The notes under the pieces are model-generated. The model ran no database searches. It had not been told where the DNA came from and worked only from the letters and a program-made list of their open reading frames with translations. Below are positions 43,004 through 52,265 of a stretch of 64,000 nt of DNA, piece by piece (the stretch's first letter is position 1; each line of letters starts with the position of its first letter). This DNA is from Sphingobacterium faecium. GTDB taxonomy: Bacteria > Bacteroidota > Bacteroidia > Sphingobacteriales > Sphingobacteriaceae. The stretch is taken from the NCBI RefSeq assembly GCF_003054045.1, contig NZ_QBKH01000005.1, positions 310,001-374,000 on the forward strand. The letters are read 5' to 3'. Made by a program: the position numbers and the translations under genes.

Positions 43004-44845
43004 TTATAAATTACTTTCAATAGCTCCTACGTGCTCTCGATACAATTCAATTGGTTTATCTAATAAAACAGCAATTACTGTCATGTTTTTATCGACCCGT
43101 TCTTTAGGAACGTCCATATAAACAATACCTGGAGTCGAACTCCAGTACAGTTTATTGAATATATCATGACCGATCATAGAACCTTCGCCTACTATACGTA
43201 TACGTGCAATGGTATTCTTAAGCCCTTTTAATGCAATAGGACCTGTTGGAGTTCCTTCAACGAAAAGATAAAGTGTCTGCTTATCTTTAGATAGGGCACT
43301 TAGTCCAGCGTAATGTCCATCAGGAATTCCAGCTTCAGCATCATGTAAAATTTCAGCATTTTTTGCTACCCACTCTTTCATATCGGCAGATGCAAATTTT
43401 AAGTTTTTATCTAATATATCGCCGTCTGCACTGATTTTGTCTTTAAACAAATTGGATCCCATGGCAGTAGCTTTACTAATTGTTGCAATGGCATACGCAG
43501 CTTGATTTTGGCCAGCAACTTCATAAGCAGTATAACTCACTTCTTTTCTTTCCAAATCAATAGCTGGCTTCTCATTAAAGGTAATGGCTACAACAGTTAC
43601 AGCTGCATCGAAATTAGCTGTCGGTAGATTTAATTCTAGCGTATAATCATCATACTGATAATCTATTTTGTCTGAATTTCCAACAAATTTAATTGAAGTA
43701 GGTTTAGTTTTCAGACCTTGTAAAACTAATTTATCTTTGACATTATCCAAGTAGATGTATAATGTTTTTCCATCTTTAGAAAAAGCATTTTTATCATTCC
43801 AAAACCGAGATTGAACTCCTGCTCGGGTACCATAAATAGCGTCCTTGTGTTTAGAAGTCCATCTTCCTAATTCTTTCAAGATCTGCACCTGTTCTGTAGG
43901 AATTGTCCCATCAGCTTTAGGGCCAATATCCAATAAAAGATTTCCGCCCATTGAAATACAATCTACCAAAGTACGGACGATCATGTTTGGTGTTTTATAA
44001 TGATGGTCAAAATGCTGATATCCCCACGAATCATTCATGGTATAGCAGAGTTCCCAGTAGCGTGCTTCAGGTTTTACAACCGGAATACCCTGCTCTGGAG
44101 TATCATAGTCACCGTGTTGATTCAGTCTGGAATTGATGATGATATTGGGATTATACTTGCGCAATTGCGTCAATGTTTCTTTTGCACGCCACTCCTGATC
44201 GTTGTGTTCCCAATCGCCATCAAACCAAATTAAATCTGGCTTATATGCTTTAGACAATTCTGCTAACTGTCCCTGATAGTAATTCACAAACTTATTCCAA
44301 CGATTGGCATCATCGCCTACGTTATAACGTTTTTTTATTCTCGTATTAACATCATAGTCAGGATGACTCCAATCTGGTAAGGAGTAATATAAACCGGTTT
44401 TAAGACCTTTTTTCTGAAGTGCGGTCACAAAGGGAGTCAAAACATCCTTTTTAGCAGCAGCATCTTTAGCTGTGGTAATCGCATTATTCGACTTGCTGTC
44501 CCAAAGCGAGACCCCATCATGATGACGTGTTGTTATGACCGAATACTTCGCTCCCGATTCCTGAATCAATTTTGCCCATTCTTCCGGTTGATATTGGTTG
44601 GCTGTAAAACCAGCCAATTGCTTCATGTAATTTTCATGACTGATATAGTTATTAAAAAAAGCCCAAGATTCAGAAATCCCCTTAACCGAATAAATTCCCC
44701 AATGGATAAAAATGCCTAATTTTGCATCTTCAAACCATTCCATTTTTTTTACGTCCTCATTCTTGTTTTTAGTTTCTTGTGCAAAAACGTTATAGCTAGA
44801 AAGCGCTAAAAACAACACTGCTAATATTGACTTCTTCCGAATCAT
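43004..44845 (-). CDS. Alpha-L-fucosidase (GH29) with extended C-terminus, secreted
   Basis: The 613-residue enzyme has a signal peptide (ending SSYNVFAQ) and a GH29 barrel: MEWFEDAKLGIFIHWGIYSV, YSVITTRHHDGVSLWD, and KPDLIWFDGDWEHNDQEW with the likely nucleophile Asp. GGNLLLDIGPKADGTIP closes the barrel. Two beta-rich modules follow (about 355-425 and 470-600), each containing LYIYLDN/LYLFVEG-type strands, so the C-terminal part looks duplicated and makes it about 110 residues longer than the neighbouring GH29. It is separated from the GH20-GH29 pair by the sirtuin/lipoprotein genes and has its own terminator. Confidence 0.94.
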   Translation of the reverse strand: MIRKKSILAVLFLALSSYNVFAQETKNKNEDVKKMEWFEDAKLGIFIHWGIYSVKGISESWAFFNNYISHENYMKQLAGFTANQYQPEEWAKLIQESGAKYSVITTRHHDGVSLWDSKSNNAITTAKDAAAKKDVLTPFVTALQKKGLKTGLYYSLPDWSHPDYDVNTRIKKRYNVGDDANRWNKFVNYYQGQLAELSKAYKPDLIWFDGDWEHNDQEWRAKETLTQLRKYNPNIIINSRLNQHGDYDTPEQGIPVVKPEARYWELCYTMNDSWGYQHFDHHYKTPNMIVRTLVDCISMGGNLLLDIGPKADGTIPTEQVQILKELGRWTSKHKDAIYGTRAGVQSRFWNDKNAFSKDGKTLYIYLDNVKDKLVLQGLKTKPTSIKFVGNSDKIDYQYDDYTLELNLPTANFDAAVTVVAITFNEKPAIDLERKEVSYTAYEVAGQNQAAYAIATISKATAMGSNLFKDKISADGDILDKNLKFASADMKEWVAKNAEILHDAEAGIPDGHYAGLSALSKDKQTLYLFVEGTPTGPIALKGLKNTIARIRIVGEGSMIGHDIFNKLYWSSTPGIVYMDVPKERVDKNMTVIAVLLDKPIELYREHVGAIESNL

Positions 44846-44939
44846 GTCTACTAATTGAAATATTAGGTTTTAAAAGGGGAAAAGTAAGAAATATATTCAT
44901 GCAATTCAAACTTAAAGTCGCTATTTTGGCTTAATAATT

Positions 44940-44947
44940 TATCTTTG
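44940..44947 (+). promoter_or_regulatory. Candidate -7 element of rnhA (TATCTTTG)
   Basis: TATCTTTG matches TAnnTTTG and ends only 5 bp before the rnhA ATG at 44953. If used, transcription would begin at or next to the start codon, giving a nearly leaderless mRNA. Confidence 0.35.
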
Positions 44948-44952
44948 TATGG

Positions 44953-45450
44953 ATGATTGAATTATATACGGATGGCGCTTCAAGCGGTAATCCAGGACCA
45001 GGTGGCTATGGCACAATATTAAGAACAATTTATACGGGTGATAACGAAGCGTATAAGGGGAAATTAATTGAAAAAGAATTCTCTGGTGGCTACCGCAAGA
45101 CCACCAATAATCGAATGGAGCTAATGGCAGTAATTGTTGGTCTAGAAGCTTTAAAAAACTTAAATCAACAGGTTACGGTATATTCCGATTCCAAATATGT
45201 CATTGACGCCATCGATAAAAAATGGGTGTATGGCTGGATTCAAAAGGGATTCGCTGGTAAAAAAAATAAAGATCTCTGGATTAGATTGATGCAGGTTTAC
45301 AAACTACATCAGGTAAAATTGGTGTGGGTAAAGGGTCATGCTGGTCATCCGCTCAATGAACGATGTGACCAATTGGCGGTAAAAGCCTCTAAAGATAAGT
45401 CTTGTTGGAAAATCGATTCTGTTTTTGAAATGGAAGAAGCAAAAGGATAA
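44953..45450 (+). CDS. rnhA: Ribonuclease HI
   Basis: RNase HI cleaves the RNA strand of RNA-DNA hybrids, for example primers and R-loops. The 165-residue protein has all four catalytic acids in context: Asp in [20 protein letters not shown], Glu in [16 protein letters not shown], Asp in [13 protein letters not shown] and Asp in [12 protein letters not shown]. The substrate-handle [21 protein letters not shown] and the [12 protein letters not shown]is loop are intact. It is monocistronic and ends at a bidirectional terminator shared with trxB. Confidence 0.97.
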   Translation: MIELYTDGASSGNPGPGGYGTILRTIYTGDNEAYKGKLIEKEFSGGYRKTTNNRMELMAVIVGLEALKNLNQQVTVYSDSKYVIDAIDKKWVYGWIQKGFAGKKNKDLWIRLMQVYKLHQVKLVWVKGHAGHPLNERCDQLAVKASKDKSCWKIDSVFEMEEAKG

Positions 45451-45484
45451 ACAGAAATTATTATAATCTGTTTGAAATAGCAGA

Positions 45485-45520
45485 AAAAAGGCTAGCGAAA
45501 TTGATATCGCTAGCCTTTTT
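45485..45520. terminator. Bidirectional terminator between rnhA and trxB
   Basis: AAAAAGGCTAGCGA (45485-45498) pairs perfectly with 45507-45520 around an 8-nt loop. A and T runs on the two sides serve the convergent genes. Confidence 0.94.
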
Positions 45521-45533
45521 ATTGTTAACACGA

Positions 45534-46484
45534 TTACGCAACATCTTCTTTAGCTGCCAGATAACGTTCTGCTTCCAAAGCGGCCATACAACCTGTTCCC
45601 GCAGCCGTAATTGCTTGGCGATATACATTATCCTGTACATCTCCGCAGGCAAATACACCTGGAATATTGGTTGCCGTAGTATTGGGTTGAGTGATTAAAT
45701 AACCCGTTTCATCCATGTCCAAGATACCGTTGAAAAGTTCTGTATTTGGCTTGTGCCCAATAGCAACAAAAAAACCTGTTACATCCAGCACTTTTTCAAA
45801 TTGATCTTTGTTATTTAAAACACGAACACCTGTTACCACTTGACCATCACCTAAGATTTCCTTCGTTTCCGAGTTATAATGCACTTCAATGTTGGGAGTA
45901 TTCATCACACGGTGAACCATTGCTTTAGAAGCTCTAAATTCATCACGACGTACCAACATATGTACCTTAGAACATAATTTTGCCAAATAAGTAGCTTCTT
46001 CGGCGGCTGTATCACCTGCACCTACAATAGCAACTTCTTGGTTTTTAAAGAAAAAACCGTCACATACTGCACAAGCAGATACACCAAAACCGTTATACTT
46101 TTGCTCACTATCCAATCCCAACCATTTTGCAGTAGCTCCAGTAGCGATGATCACAGTATCAGCAGTTACTGTTTTGATACCATCAATCTCAACCTGATGC
46201 ACTGCACCAGAAAAATCAACTTTGGTCGCATATCCGAAACGGACATCTGTACCAAATCGTTCTGCCTGCATCCTTAGATCTTCCATCATGATTGGACCTG
46301 TAATTCCTTTAGGGTATCCAGGAAAATTATCAACTTCAGTTGTCTGAGTCAATTGACCCCCTGGTACCATCCCTGTATATATAACCGGTTTCATATCAGC
46401 ACGGGCTGCATAAATAGCTGCCGTATATCCTGCGGGTCCTGAACCAATTATTAAACACTGTAGGTGTTCTATTTCTTGAGACAT
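45534..46484 (-). CDS. trxB: Thioredoxin-disulfide reductase
   Basis: TrxB transfers electrons from NADPH through FAD to thioredoxin. The 316-residue protein has the FAD motif CLIIGSGPAGYTAAIYAARA, MVPGGQLTQTTEVDNFPG, the redox-active CAVCDG, the NADPH motif AIVGAGDTAAEEATYLAKL and the C-terminal GVFACGDVQDNVYRQAITAA. The length and motif order are standard for low-molecular-weight bacterial reductases. It precedes no obvious partner; thioredoxin itself is not in the window. Confidence 0.97.
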   Translation of the reverse strand: MSQEIEHLQCLIIGSGPAGYTAAIYAARADMKPVIYTGMVPGGQLTQTTEVDNFPGYPKGITGPIMMEDLRMQAERFGTDVRFGYATKVDFSGAVHQVEIDGIKTVTADTVIIATGATAKWLGLDSEQKYNGFGVSACAVCDGFFFKNQEVAIVGAGDTAAEEATYLAKLCSKVHMLVRRDEFRASKAMVHRVMNTPNIEVHYNSETKEILGDGQVVTGVRVLNNKDQFEKVLDVTGFFVAIGHKPNTELFNGILDMDETGYLITQPNTTATNIPGVFACGDVQDNVYRQAITAAGTGCMAALEAERYLAAKEDVA

Positions 46485-46531
46485 AATATTATTTTATAAA
46501 ATCTTATTTTCTAATTAGCTAACCACTTGAC

Positions 46532-47482
46532 CTAACCAAATTTATTTTTTAGACTTGCTAACATATCATTGGTGATCGCTGTTGGCTGGCTCTTATTTTC
46601 TTGTTTTTGAAATTCTTTTTTAGCCTGTTTTTTATCTTCAGCCGCGTGAATAGGTTCTGTTGATTTCGTTGCCTTTTTAGCCGCTCTATGCTTATTCCAG
46701 ATCGTCTCTAAGCATTTTTTGGTATATAATGGGAAATCACCGTTCTGCATCCAAGCGTAATAACTCGGCTCAACATCAAATACATCCGTGACAGGTCTGC
46801 CTTTATGTTTACCAAAATTAATCACTTCGACCCCATCTTCATTGTAAACAATACGTCCTGCAAAATCAACTGGCTTTGTCATATTGGTAAACTCGGACAA
46901 TGCTTGCACATCATTCACAACGGGTACAGATTGCTTACCATGTTTATCTTCATATACAGCTCCGTCATATTTCTTTAACTGTGCTTTTAAAACTTCATAC
47001 GTGGCTCTTACGTCTGCTTCAGCATTATGTGCATTTTCCAAACTTTCATTGCAATAGAATTTATATGCAGCTTTCAAAGTACGCTGTTCCATTTGATGGA
47101 AAATATTTTGAACGTCAACAAAAACACGATTTTCTAATGAAAAATTAACTCCTGAACGCAAAAACTCCTCCATGAGCATCGGAATATCAAACTTATTTGA
47201 GTTATAACCCGCTAAATCTGCGTCGCCAATAAATGCTGCAACTTCTTCGCTTATTTGTTGAAATGTTGGCGCGTCTATAATATCGTCATCATATATACCA
47301 TGGAACATGGATGATTCAGCAGGAATAGGTATAAGGGGATTGATCCGCTTCGTATACACTTGTTCCTCCCCATTTGGCAACACTTTTAATATTGATATTT
47401 CAACAATTCTGTCTGCCGAGATATTGATTCCTGTAGTCTCTAAATCAAAGAATGCTAAAGGTTTCTTGAGTTTCAATTCCAT
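46532..47482 (-). CDS. DnaQ-like 3'-5' exonuclease with DUF3820 domain
   Basis: The N-terminal half (about 1-180) is a DEDDh exonuclease like the epsilon subunit of DNA polymerase III: AFFDLETTGI (Asp, Glu), LAGYNSNKFDIPML (Asp) and HNAEADVRATYEV (His, Asp). The C-terminal half carries a DUF3820 domain (about 205-260: INFGKHKGRPVTDVFDVEPS, YYAWMQNGDFPL), followed by a Lys/Gln-rich tail. This fusion is common in Bacteroidetes and is not the replicative epsilon subunit; a repair or RNA-end-trimming role is possible. A candidate -7 element lies at 47528-47535. Confidence 0.93.
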   Translation of the reverse strand: MELKLKKPLAFFDLETTGINISADRIVEISILKVLPNGEEQVYTKRINPLIPIPAESSMFHGIYDDDIIDAPTFQQISEEVAAFIGDADLAGYNSNKFDIPMLMEEFLRSGVNFSLENRVFVDVQNIFHQMEQRTLKAAYKFYCNESLENAHNAEADVRATYEVLKAQLKKYDGAVYEDKHGKQSVPVVNDVQALSEFTNMTKPVDFAGRIVYNEDGVEVINFGKHKGRPVTDVFDVEPSYYAWMQNGDFPLYTKKCLETIWNKHRAAKKATKSTEPIHAAEDKKQAKKEFQKQENKSQPTAITNDMLASLKNKFG

Positions 47483-47527
47483 TACGAATTTTATTTATTA
47501 AATTGTTCCATACATCATTGTATACAA

Positions 47528-47535
47528 CAAAAATA
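47528..47535 (-). promoter_or_regulatory. Candidate -7 element of the exonuclease gene (TATTTTTG)
   Basis: The minus strand reads TATTTTTG, matching TAnnTTTG, 45 bp upstream of the start at 47482. No clear -33 element was seen. Confidence 0.35.
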
Positions 47536-47574
47536 CAAAGTATGAATGATTTTTTATTTATTGAAAGCCTATAA

Positions 47575-48879
47575 TTACAATTTAGAGACTAATTCCATTG
47601 TTTTCATCTTTCCAATGACAATTTTGATCATCTTATTATAATCAAAATATCGTTCCGCTATTTCTTTTACTTTCTCAGGAGTCATGGCATTGATTTCTTT
47701 CATATAGTGATCGTAATACGATAATTCCATATTTGAAAGTAGTACATTCTTAAATTTATCGGCATGTGAAAAAATACTTTCCAAAGATCCCAACATGGAT
47801 CCTGATAAATAATTTTTCACCAGTTCTAGCTCTTCTAAGGGTGCATGCTCTGTCCTCAAGATTTCAATTTCTTTTTCTATTTCAATCAGGGTGGCATCGG
47901 TGACATCTACGCCGACCTCAGTAGCAATAGTCATAAAGCCACCATACATCAATGTACCAACTGCTGATCCGATACTATAGGTATATCCTTTTTCCTCCCT
48001 AATATTACGCATCAATCTTGATCCAAAAAATCCGCCAAGTAACGTATTGACAAATTGTAAAGCTGGATAGTCCACATGATTACGATTGATGCTCGGCATA
48101 CCGATACGAATTGCTGATTGCAAAGCATCAGCTTTTTCTTCATAAATCAAATGTCCAGTATCTGCCTTTAACGTCGGAGCCACTAAAGAAGTGGTTTTCA
48201 TGGAAGTCCAATCTTCACCAAATTGCTGACTTAACTCTTCAAGTAAAGCTTCAGAAACATTTCCTGAAACAATTAATCTACAATTAGATGGCGTAAATTG
48301 CTGATGATATAAATCAATTAATGCATCTCTAGAAATCAAATCATAATCCACTAATGTAGGCGTTTTTCCGTAGCGATTTTCGGTTCCGAAAACATGATTA
48401 TAATATGTTCTTCTCGCTAAGAAATCATTTTTCTGAAGAGAAACTTGCAATTTCTGCTTATTATTTCTTAGGTATGTATCCAGCTCTTTTTGCGGTAAAG
48501 TAGATACCGTCAGGATTTCCTTAATTAACGGTAATAGAACAGCGCTATGCTTATTTAATGTATATAATGTTAATGAGGTGATATCAAATCCATATTCTGG
48601 CATTAAGAAAGCACCATAAAAATCAACTTTATCAGCAATTTCAGCACTATTGTAATTTATTGTTCCTTCTTTTAATAAAGCACTGAGCGCACTGTTTAAA
48701 AGTGGATTTTCATGTTCATTAAATACATTATTAAAAATCCATTCAATACGTACCAACTCTTGATCTGGAGAATGAAAAACATAGACAGGTAGTCCATTTT
48801 TAAATTTTAATACCTGTGGTTTTTTTAAATGAATATCACCGATTGGATTGGTTGGTGGGGCTATTGCTCTATTCAGCAT
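47575..48879 (-). CDS. M16-family peptidase, probably the non-catalytic subunit
   Basis: The 434-residue protein has the M16 fold (insulinase/processing-peptidase type) but lacks the HxxEH zinc motif in its N-terminal half, where NSALSALLKEGTINYNS appears instead. Its C-terminal half keeps the R/Y motif region (MRNIREEKGYTYSIGSAVG) that contributes to the active site of the partner. This division is typical of bacterial M16B heterodimers. Its ATG overlaps the end of the upstream catalytic gene by 11 nt (ATGCTGAATAG). No signal peptide is seen, so the complex may be cytoplasmic. Confidence 0.92.
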   Translation of the reverse strand: MLNRAIAPPTNPIGDIHLKKPQVLKFKNGLPVYVFHSPDQELVRIEWIFNNVFNEHENPLLNSALSALLKEGTINYNSAEIADKVDFYGAFLMPEYGFDITSLTLYTLNKHSAVLLPLIKEILTVSTLPQKELDTYLRNNKQKLQVSLQKNDFLARRTYYNHVFGTENRYGKTPTLVDYDLISRDALIDLYHQQFTPSNCRLIVSGNVSEALLEELSQQFGEDWTSMKTTSLVAPTLKADTGHLIYEEKADALQSAIRIGMPSINRNHVDYPALQFVNTLLGGFFGSRLMRNIREEKGYTYSIGSAVGTLMYGGFMTIATEVGVDVTDATLIEIEKEIEILRTEHAPLEELELVKNYLSGSMLGSLESIFSHADKFKNVLLSNMELSYYDHYMKEINAMTPEKVKEIAERYFDYNKMIKIVIGKMKTMELVSKL

Positions 48880-50122
48880 TTGCGGCCTCCTTTGCTTTAT
48901 AATACAATATGGTTGCGTTTTCTTTTCTAAAAATTTCTCTTGCTTGCTGCTGAATAGCCTCAGGTTGCACCGCTAAGTATTTAGCTGTTTCATGATTAAG
49001 TTCATTAGCATCACCTAATAACTCGTAGTAAGCTAAGTTCATTGCTTTATCTAGGATAGACAGCTCGGCAAAAACATGTGTGGATTCAATTTTATTTTTT
49101 ACTTTTTCCAGTTCTTCAGCAGGCACTTCAATTGATTTCAAAATATCAAGTTCTTTCCAGATGGCTGCCTCAGCTTCTTCTAGTGTAATCCCATTGGATG
49201 GTTTTCCCTCTATTAAGAATAGATTGGGGTCGATACTCCCCATAACATAAGCATTAATTTCACTGAATAACTCTTGTTCTTTGACTAATCGACGATAAAG
49301 TCTTGAAGAAGATCCTCTAGAAAGCAAATCCGACACCAAGTCCATTGCGTGGTAATTTTCGTCCATTCGTGCAGGTGCGTGAAATGACATAAATAAAGCG
49401 TCTAATGGAACATCTGCTACGACTGTTTCTCGGCGTTCGCTAAGCTGCTTGGGCTCTTGTGGTATATTTCTATGATATTTATTTCCTGCAGGGATATCAG
49501 CAAACCATTTTGAAACCAATTTTTTGATTTCCTCAAATTGGACATCGCCCGCAATAACCATTATTGCATTCTGAGGAGTATAATGCTTTTTAAAAAATGC
49601 TTTCACATCTTCCATTTTTGCATCTTCAATATGTTTGAGTTCTTTACCAATAGTCGCCCACCTGTACGGATGTACTTGATACGCCAAAGGCCTTAATTTC
49701 AACCATACATCACCATAAGGCTGGTTGAGGTAACGCTGCTTAAACTCCTCACTAACAACACTTCTCTGTGTCTCTAAGCTTTGTTCCGAAAAGGAAAGGC
49801 TCAACATGCGATCTGATTCTAACCACAATGCTGTCTCTAGATTAGAAGAAGGTAATGTAATGTAGTAATTCGTAATATCATTACTGGTGAACGCATTATT
49901 TTCTCCACCCACTCGTTGCAGAGGGGTATCGTAATCTGGAATATGAACAGACCCTCCGAACATCAGATGTTCAAATAGATGTGCAAATCCCGTTTGATCT
50001 GGAGATTCATCTCGTGCACCAACATCATATAATATATTTACACAGGCCATTGCTGTGTTATTGTCTTCATGAACAAGCACACGAAGACCATTTTCGAGTT
50101 CAAATTTCTGATAAGAAACCAT
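48869..50122 (-). CDS. M16-family zinc peptidase, catalytic subunit
   Basis: The 417-residue protein has the inverted zinc motif HxxEH in FAHLFEHLMFGGSVHIPDYD, and the third zinc ligand region NLETALWLESDRML, about 75 residues on. The second half retains the M16C-type fold with SSRLYRRLVKEQELFSEINAY. It pairs with the overlapping gene that carries the R/Y half. Such pairs degrade peptides up to small-protein size. It follows hemF by 19 bp in the gpsA-hemF operon; metabolic linkage is not obvious. No signal peptide is seen. Confidence 0.94.
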   Translation of the reverse strand: MVSYQKFELENGLRVLVHEDNNTAMACVNILYDVGARDESPDQTGFAHLFEHLMFGGSVHIPDYDTPLQRVGGENNAFTSNDITNYYITLPSSNLETALWLESDRMLSLSFSEQSLETQRSVVSEEFKQRYLNQPYGDVWLKLRPLAYQVHPYRWATIGKELKHIEDAKMEDVKAFFKKHYTPQNAIMVIAGDVQFEEIKKLVSKWFADIPAGNKYHRNIPQEPKQLSERRETVVADVPLDALFMSFHAPARMDENYHAMDLVSDLLSRGSSSRLYRRLVKEQELFSEINAYVMGSIDPNLFLIEGKPSNGITLEEAEAAIWKELDILKSIEVPAEELEKVKNKIESTHVFAELSILDKAMNLAYYELLGDANELNHETAKYLAVQPEAIQQQAREIFRKENATILYYKAKEAANAE

Positions 50123-50141
50123 TCAGGTTATTTAGATTAAT

Positions 50142-51041
50142 TTATTGTATCCAATTGATATCCTTCCTCAACAAAGAAAGAGTTTTAGCTTCTTCTGAAC
50201 CTGCTTCTGGTTGAAAATCATATGCCCAGTTAGCTTGTGGCGGTAAACTCATTAAAATCGATTCAATACGACCGTTGGTTTCTAAACCAAATTTAGTTCC
50301 AGAATCCCAAACCAAGTTAAATTCAACATATCGACCTCTTCGGAGATATTGCCAGTTTTTATGCTTATCGTTATAATTTTTATGACGATTTCTATTGACT
50401 ATCTCTGTATAAGTAGGTGCAAATGTGCGTCCTAAATCACAAGAATATAGGAAAATTTCTTCAAATGTCAATCCTGTTTTTTCAGGCGTTAACTTATCAT
50501 AAAACACACCTCCTATTCCTCTAGTTTCCTGCCTATGGCGAACATAGAAATAGTCATCCGCCCATTTCTTAAAATCTGTATAGAAATCGGGATGATGTAA
50601 GTCGCATACATTTTTCATCTGCTGATGAAAAAATTGGGCATCTTCTTCAATAACATAATGTGGTGTTAAGTCAATACCTCCACCAAACCAGCGAATCTCT
50701 TCATTTAATTCAAAATAACGAATATTCATATGAATAATCGGGACGAAGGGATTGTTAGGGTGAATTACTATGGATACGCCGGTCGCAAAGAATTCATCTT
50801 CGTCAACACCAAATGATTTTTTAATCTGTTCGGGCAATTTGCCATGAACTGCAGAAAAGTTGACCCCTCCTTTTTCAATGATATTGCCATTTTGAATAAT
50901 TCTTGTACGACCGCCGCCGCCGCCCTCACGTTCCCAAATTTCTTCTTCAAACTTTGCTGTTCCATCTAACTTTTCAAGTGCTTGACATATCTCATCTTGA
51001 ATTATTTTGTAGGTTTCAGCTATTTTTAATCTATCGATCAT
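50142..51041 (-). CDS. hemF: Oxygen-dependent coproporphyrinogen III oxidase
   Basis: HemF decarboxylates coproporphyrinogen III to protoporphyrinogen IX using O2, in heme biosynthesis. The 299-residue protein shows the family sequences WEREGGGGGRTRII, NPFVPIIHMNIRYFE, EIRWFGGGIDLTPHYV, RGIGGVFYDKL, GRYVEFNLVWDSGTKFGL and PPQANWAYDFQPEAGSEE. These include the conserved Asp and His of the active site. It starts 6 bp after the gpsA stop, suggesting one transcript. Its presence implies aerobic growth. Confidence 0.97.
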   Translation of the reverse strand: MIDRLKIAETYKIIQDEICQALEKLDGTAKFEEEIWEREGGGGGRTRIIQNGNIIEKGGVNFSAVHGKLPEQIKKSFGVDEDEFFATGVSIVIHPNNPFVPIIHMNIRYFELNEEIRWFGGGIDLTPHYVIEEDAQFFHQQMKNVCDLHHPDFYTDFKKWADDYFYVRHRQETRGIGGVFYDKLTPEKTGLTFEEIFLYSCDLGRTFAPTYTEIVNRNRHKNYNDKHKNWQYLRRGRYVEFNLVWDSGTKFGLETNGRIESILMSLPPQANWAYDFQPEAGSEEAKTLSLLRKDINWIQ

Positions 51042-51047
51042 ATTGGA

Positions 51048-52052
51048 CTAACTTAATTTTTCGGCCAATTGGCTAATGATTGTTGTAGCAGATTTATGCT
51101 GATATAAGATCTGATAAACGGCTTCACAAATCGGCAATTCTATTTGATGTTTATGCATATAATGTTGTATACAAGCAGAGGCATAATAACCCTCGGCGAC
51201 CATATTCATCTCAAGTTGAGCAGACTGAACGCTGTAGCCTTTACCGATCATCGCTCCAAAAGTTCTATTTCTACTGAACTGCGAATATGCCGTGACCAAT
51301 AGATCTCCTAAATAAGCTGATTTATTGATATCACGAAGTGGGTTTGGATCGATCGTTTCTACATAAGTTTCCATCTCCCGGATTGCATTTGAAATCAGGA
51401 CCGCTTGAAAATTATCGCCATACCCTAAAGAATGACAAATTCCACCAGCCAAAGCGTAAATATTTTTCAAAACAGCTCCATATTCAATACCATAAACATC
51501 ATCGGAAATAATGGTTTTGATGTACCGACATGCTAACAATGAAGCGACCCATTTGGCATTTTTTTCGGATTTAGATCCAAAAGTCAAATATGATAATTTC
51601 TCCAAGGAGACTTCTTCTGCATGACAAGGTCCACCGACTACTAAAATATGATCTAATGGCACATCGTATACTTGCTGGAGATAGTCTCCGATAATTAAAT
51701 TCTCGTCAGGAACTATACCTTTTATAGCAGACACGATAATTTTTCCTTCAAAATCAGATTTTGTTACACCCTCTAGCGCTGCTTTAAGATATGCTGCTGG
51801 TGTATTTAAAATAATAATATTCGATCTCTGAATAATTTCACGTGCATGGGTTGAAATATGATCAGTATCTAACTTTACTTCAACGGCACTTAAATAAGTT
51901 GGATTTTTTTTATGCTCTTTGATATAGTCAACATCCTCTTGTTTACGGACCCACCAATAAATATCCTTCTCGACAACGTTGTCACCCAGCATTTTAATCA
52001 TCGCTGTAGCCCAACTCCCACTACCAATAAGCCCTACTCTATTTTTTTGCAT
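51048..52052 (-). CDS. gpsA: Glycerol-3-phosphate dehydrogenase [NAD(P)+]
   Basis: GpsA reduces dihydroxyacetone phosphate to sn-glycerol 3-phosphate for phospholipid synthesis. The 334-residue protein has the nucleotide-binding motif VGLIGSGSWATAMIKML, IVSAIKGIVPDENL, VVGGPCHAEEVSLEKL, the catalytic lysine region GIEYGAVLKNIYALAGGICH and SRNRTFGAMIGKGYSVQSAQ. It is the first gene of the gpsA-hemF-M16-M16 operon and has a candidate -7 element (52078-52085). Confidence 0.97.
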   Translation of the reverse strand: MQKNRVGLIGSGSWATAMIKMLGDNVVEKDIYWWVRKQEDVDYIKEHKKNPTYLSAVEVKLDTDHISTHAREIIQRSNIIILNTPAAYLKAALEGVTKSDFEGKIIVSAIKGIVPDENLIIGDYLQQVYDVPLDHILVVGGPCHAEEVSLEKLSYLTFGSKSEKNAKWVASLLACRYIKTIISDDVYGIEYGAVLKNIYALAGGICHSLGYGDNFQAVLISNAIREMETYVETIDPNPLRDINKSAYLGDLLVTAYSQFSRNRTFGAMIGKGYSVQSAQLEMNMVAEGYYASACIQHYMHKHQIELPICEAVYQILYQHKSATTIISQLAEKLS

Positions 52053-52077
52053 TAAATTTTATTATAGACAGTTTCAG

Positions 52078-52085
52078 CAAATATA
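52078..52085 (-). promoter_or_regulatory. Candidate -7 element of the gpsA operon (TATATTTG)
   Basis: The minus strand reads TATATTTG, matching TAnnTTTG, 25 bp upstream of the gpsA start. No matching -33 element was seen. Confidence 0.4.
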
Positions 52086-52237
52086 CTTAATTATACAATA
52101 ATTAACATTCTCCTCCTCCCTAACTTAGGATATTATCTATTAAATAGAGATTCAAAAGAGTGAATTCAAAGTTATTAAAGTAAATGTAGCCTTTTTTGAT
52201 CCATACAATCCATGTATTTCTTATAAAAGTTAATCCT

Positions 52238-52245
52238 TATTTTTG
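52238..52245 (+). promoter_or_regulatory. Candidate -7 element (TATTTTTG)
   Basis: TATTTTTG matches TAnnTTTG, 20 bp upstream of the start at 52266. No -33 element was recognised. Confidence 0.3.
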
Positions 52246-52265
52246 TTTCAACTAGATACACATTT

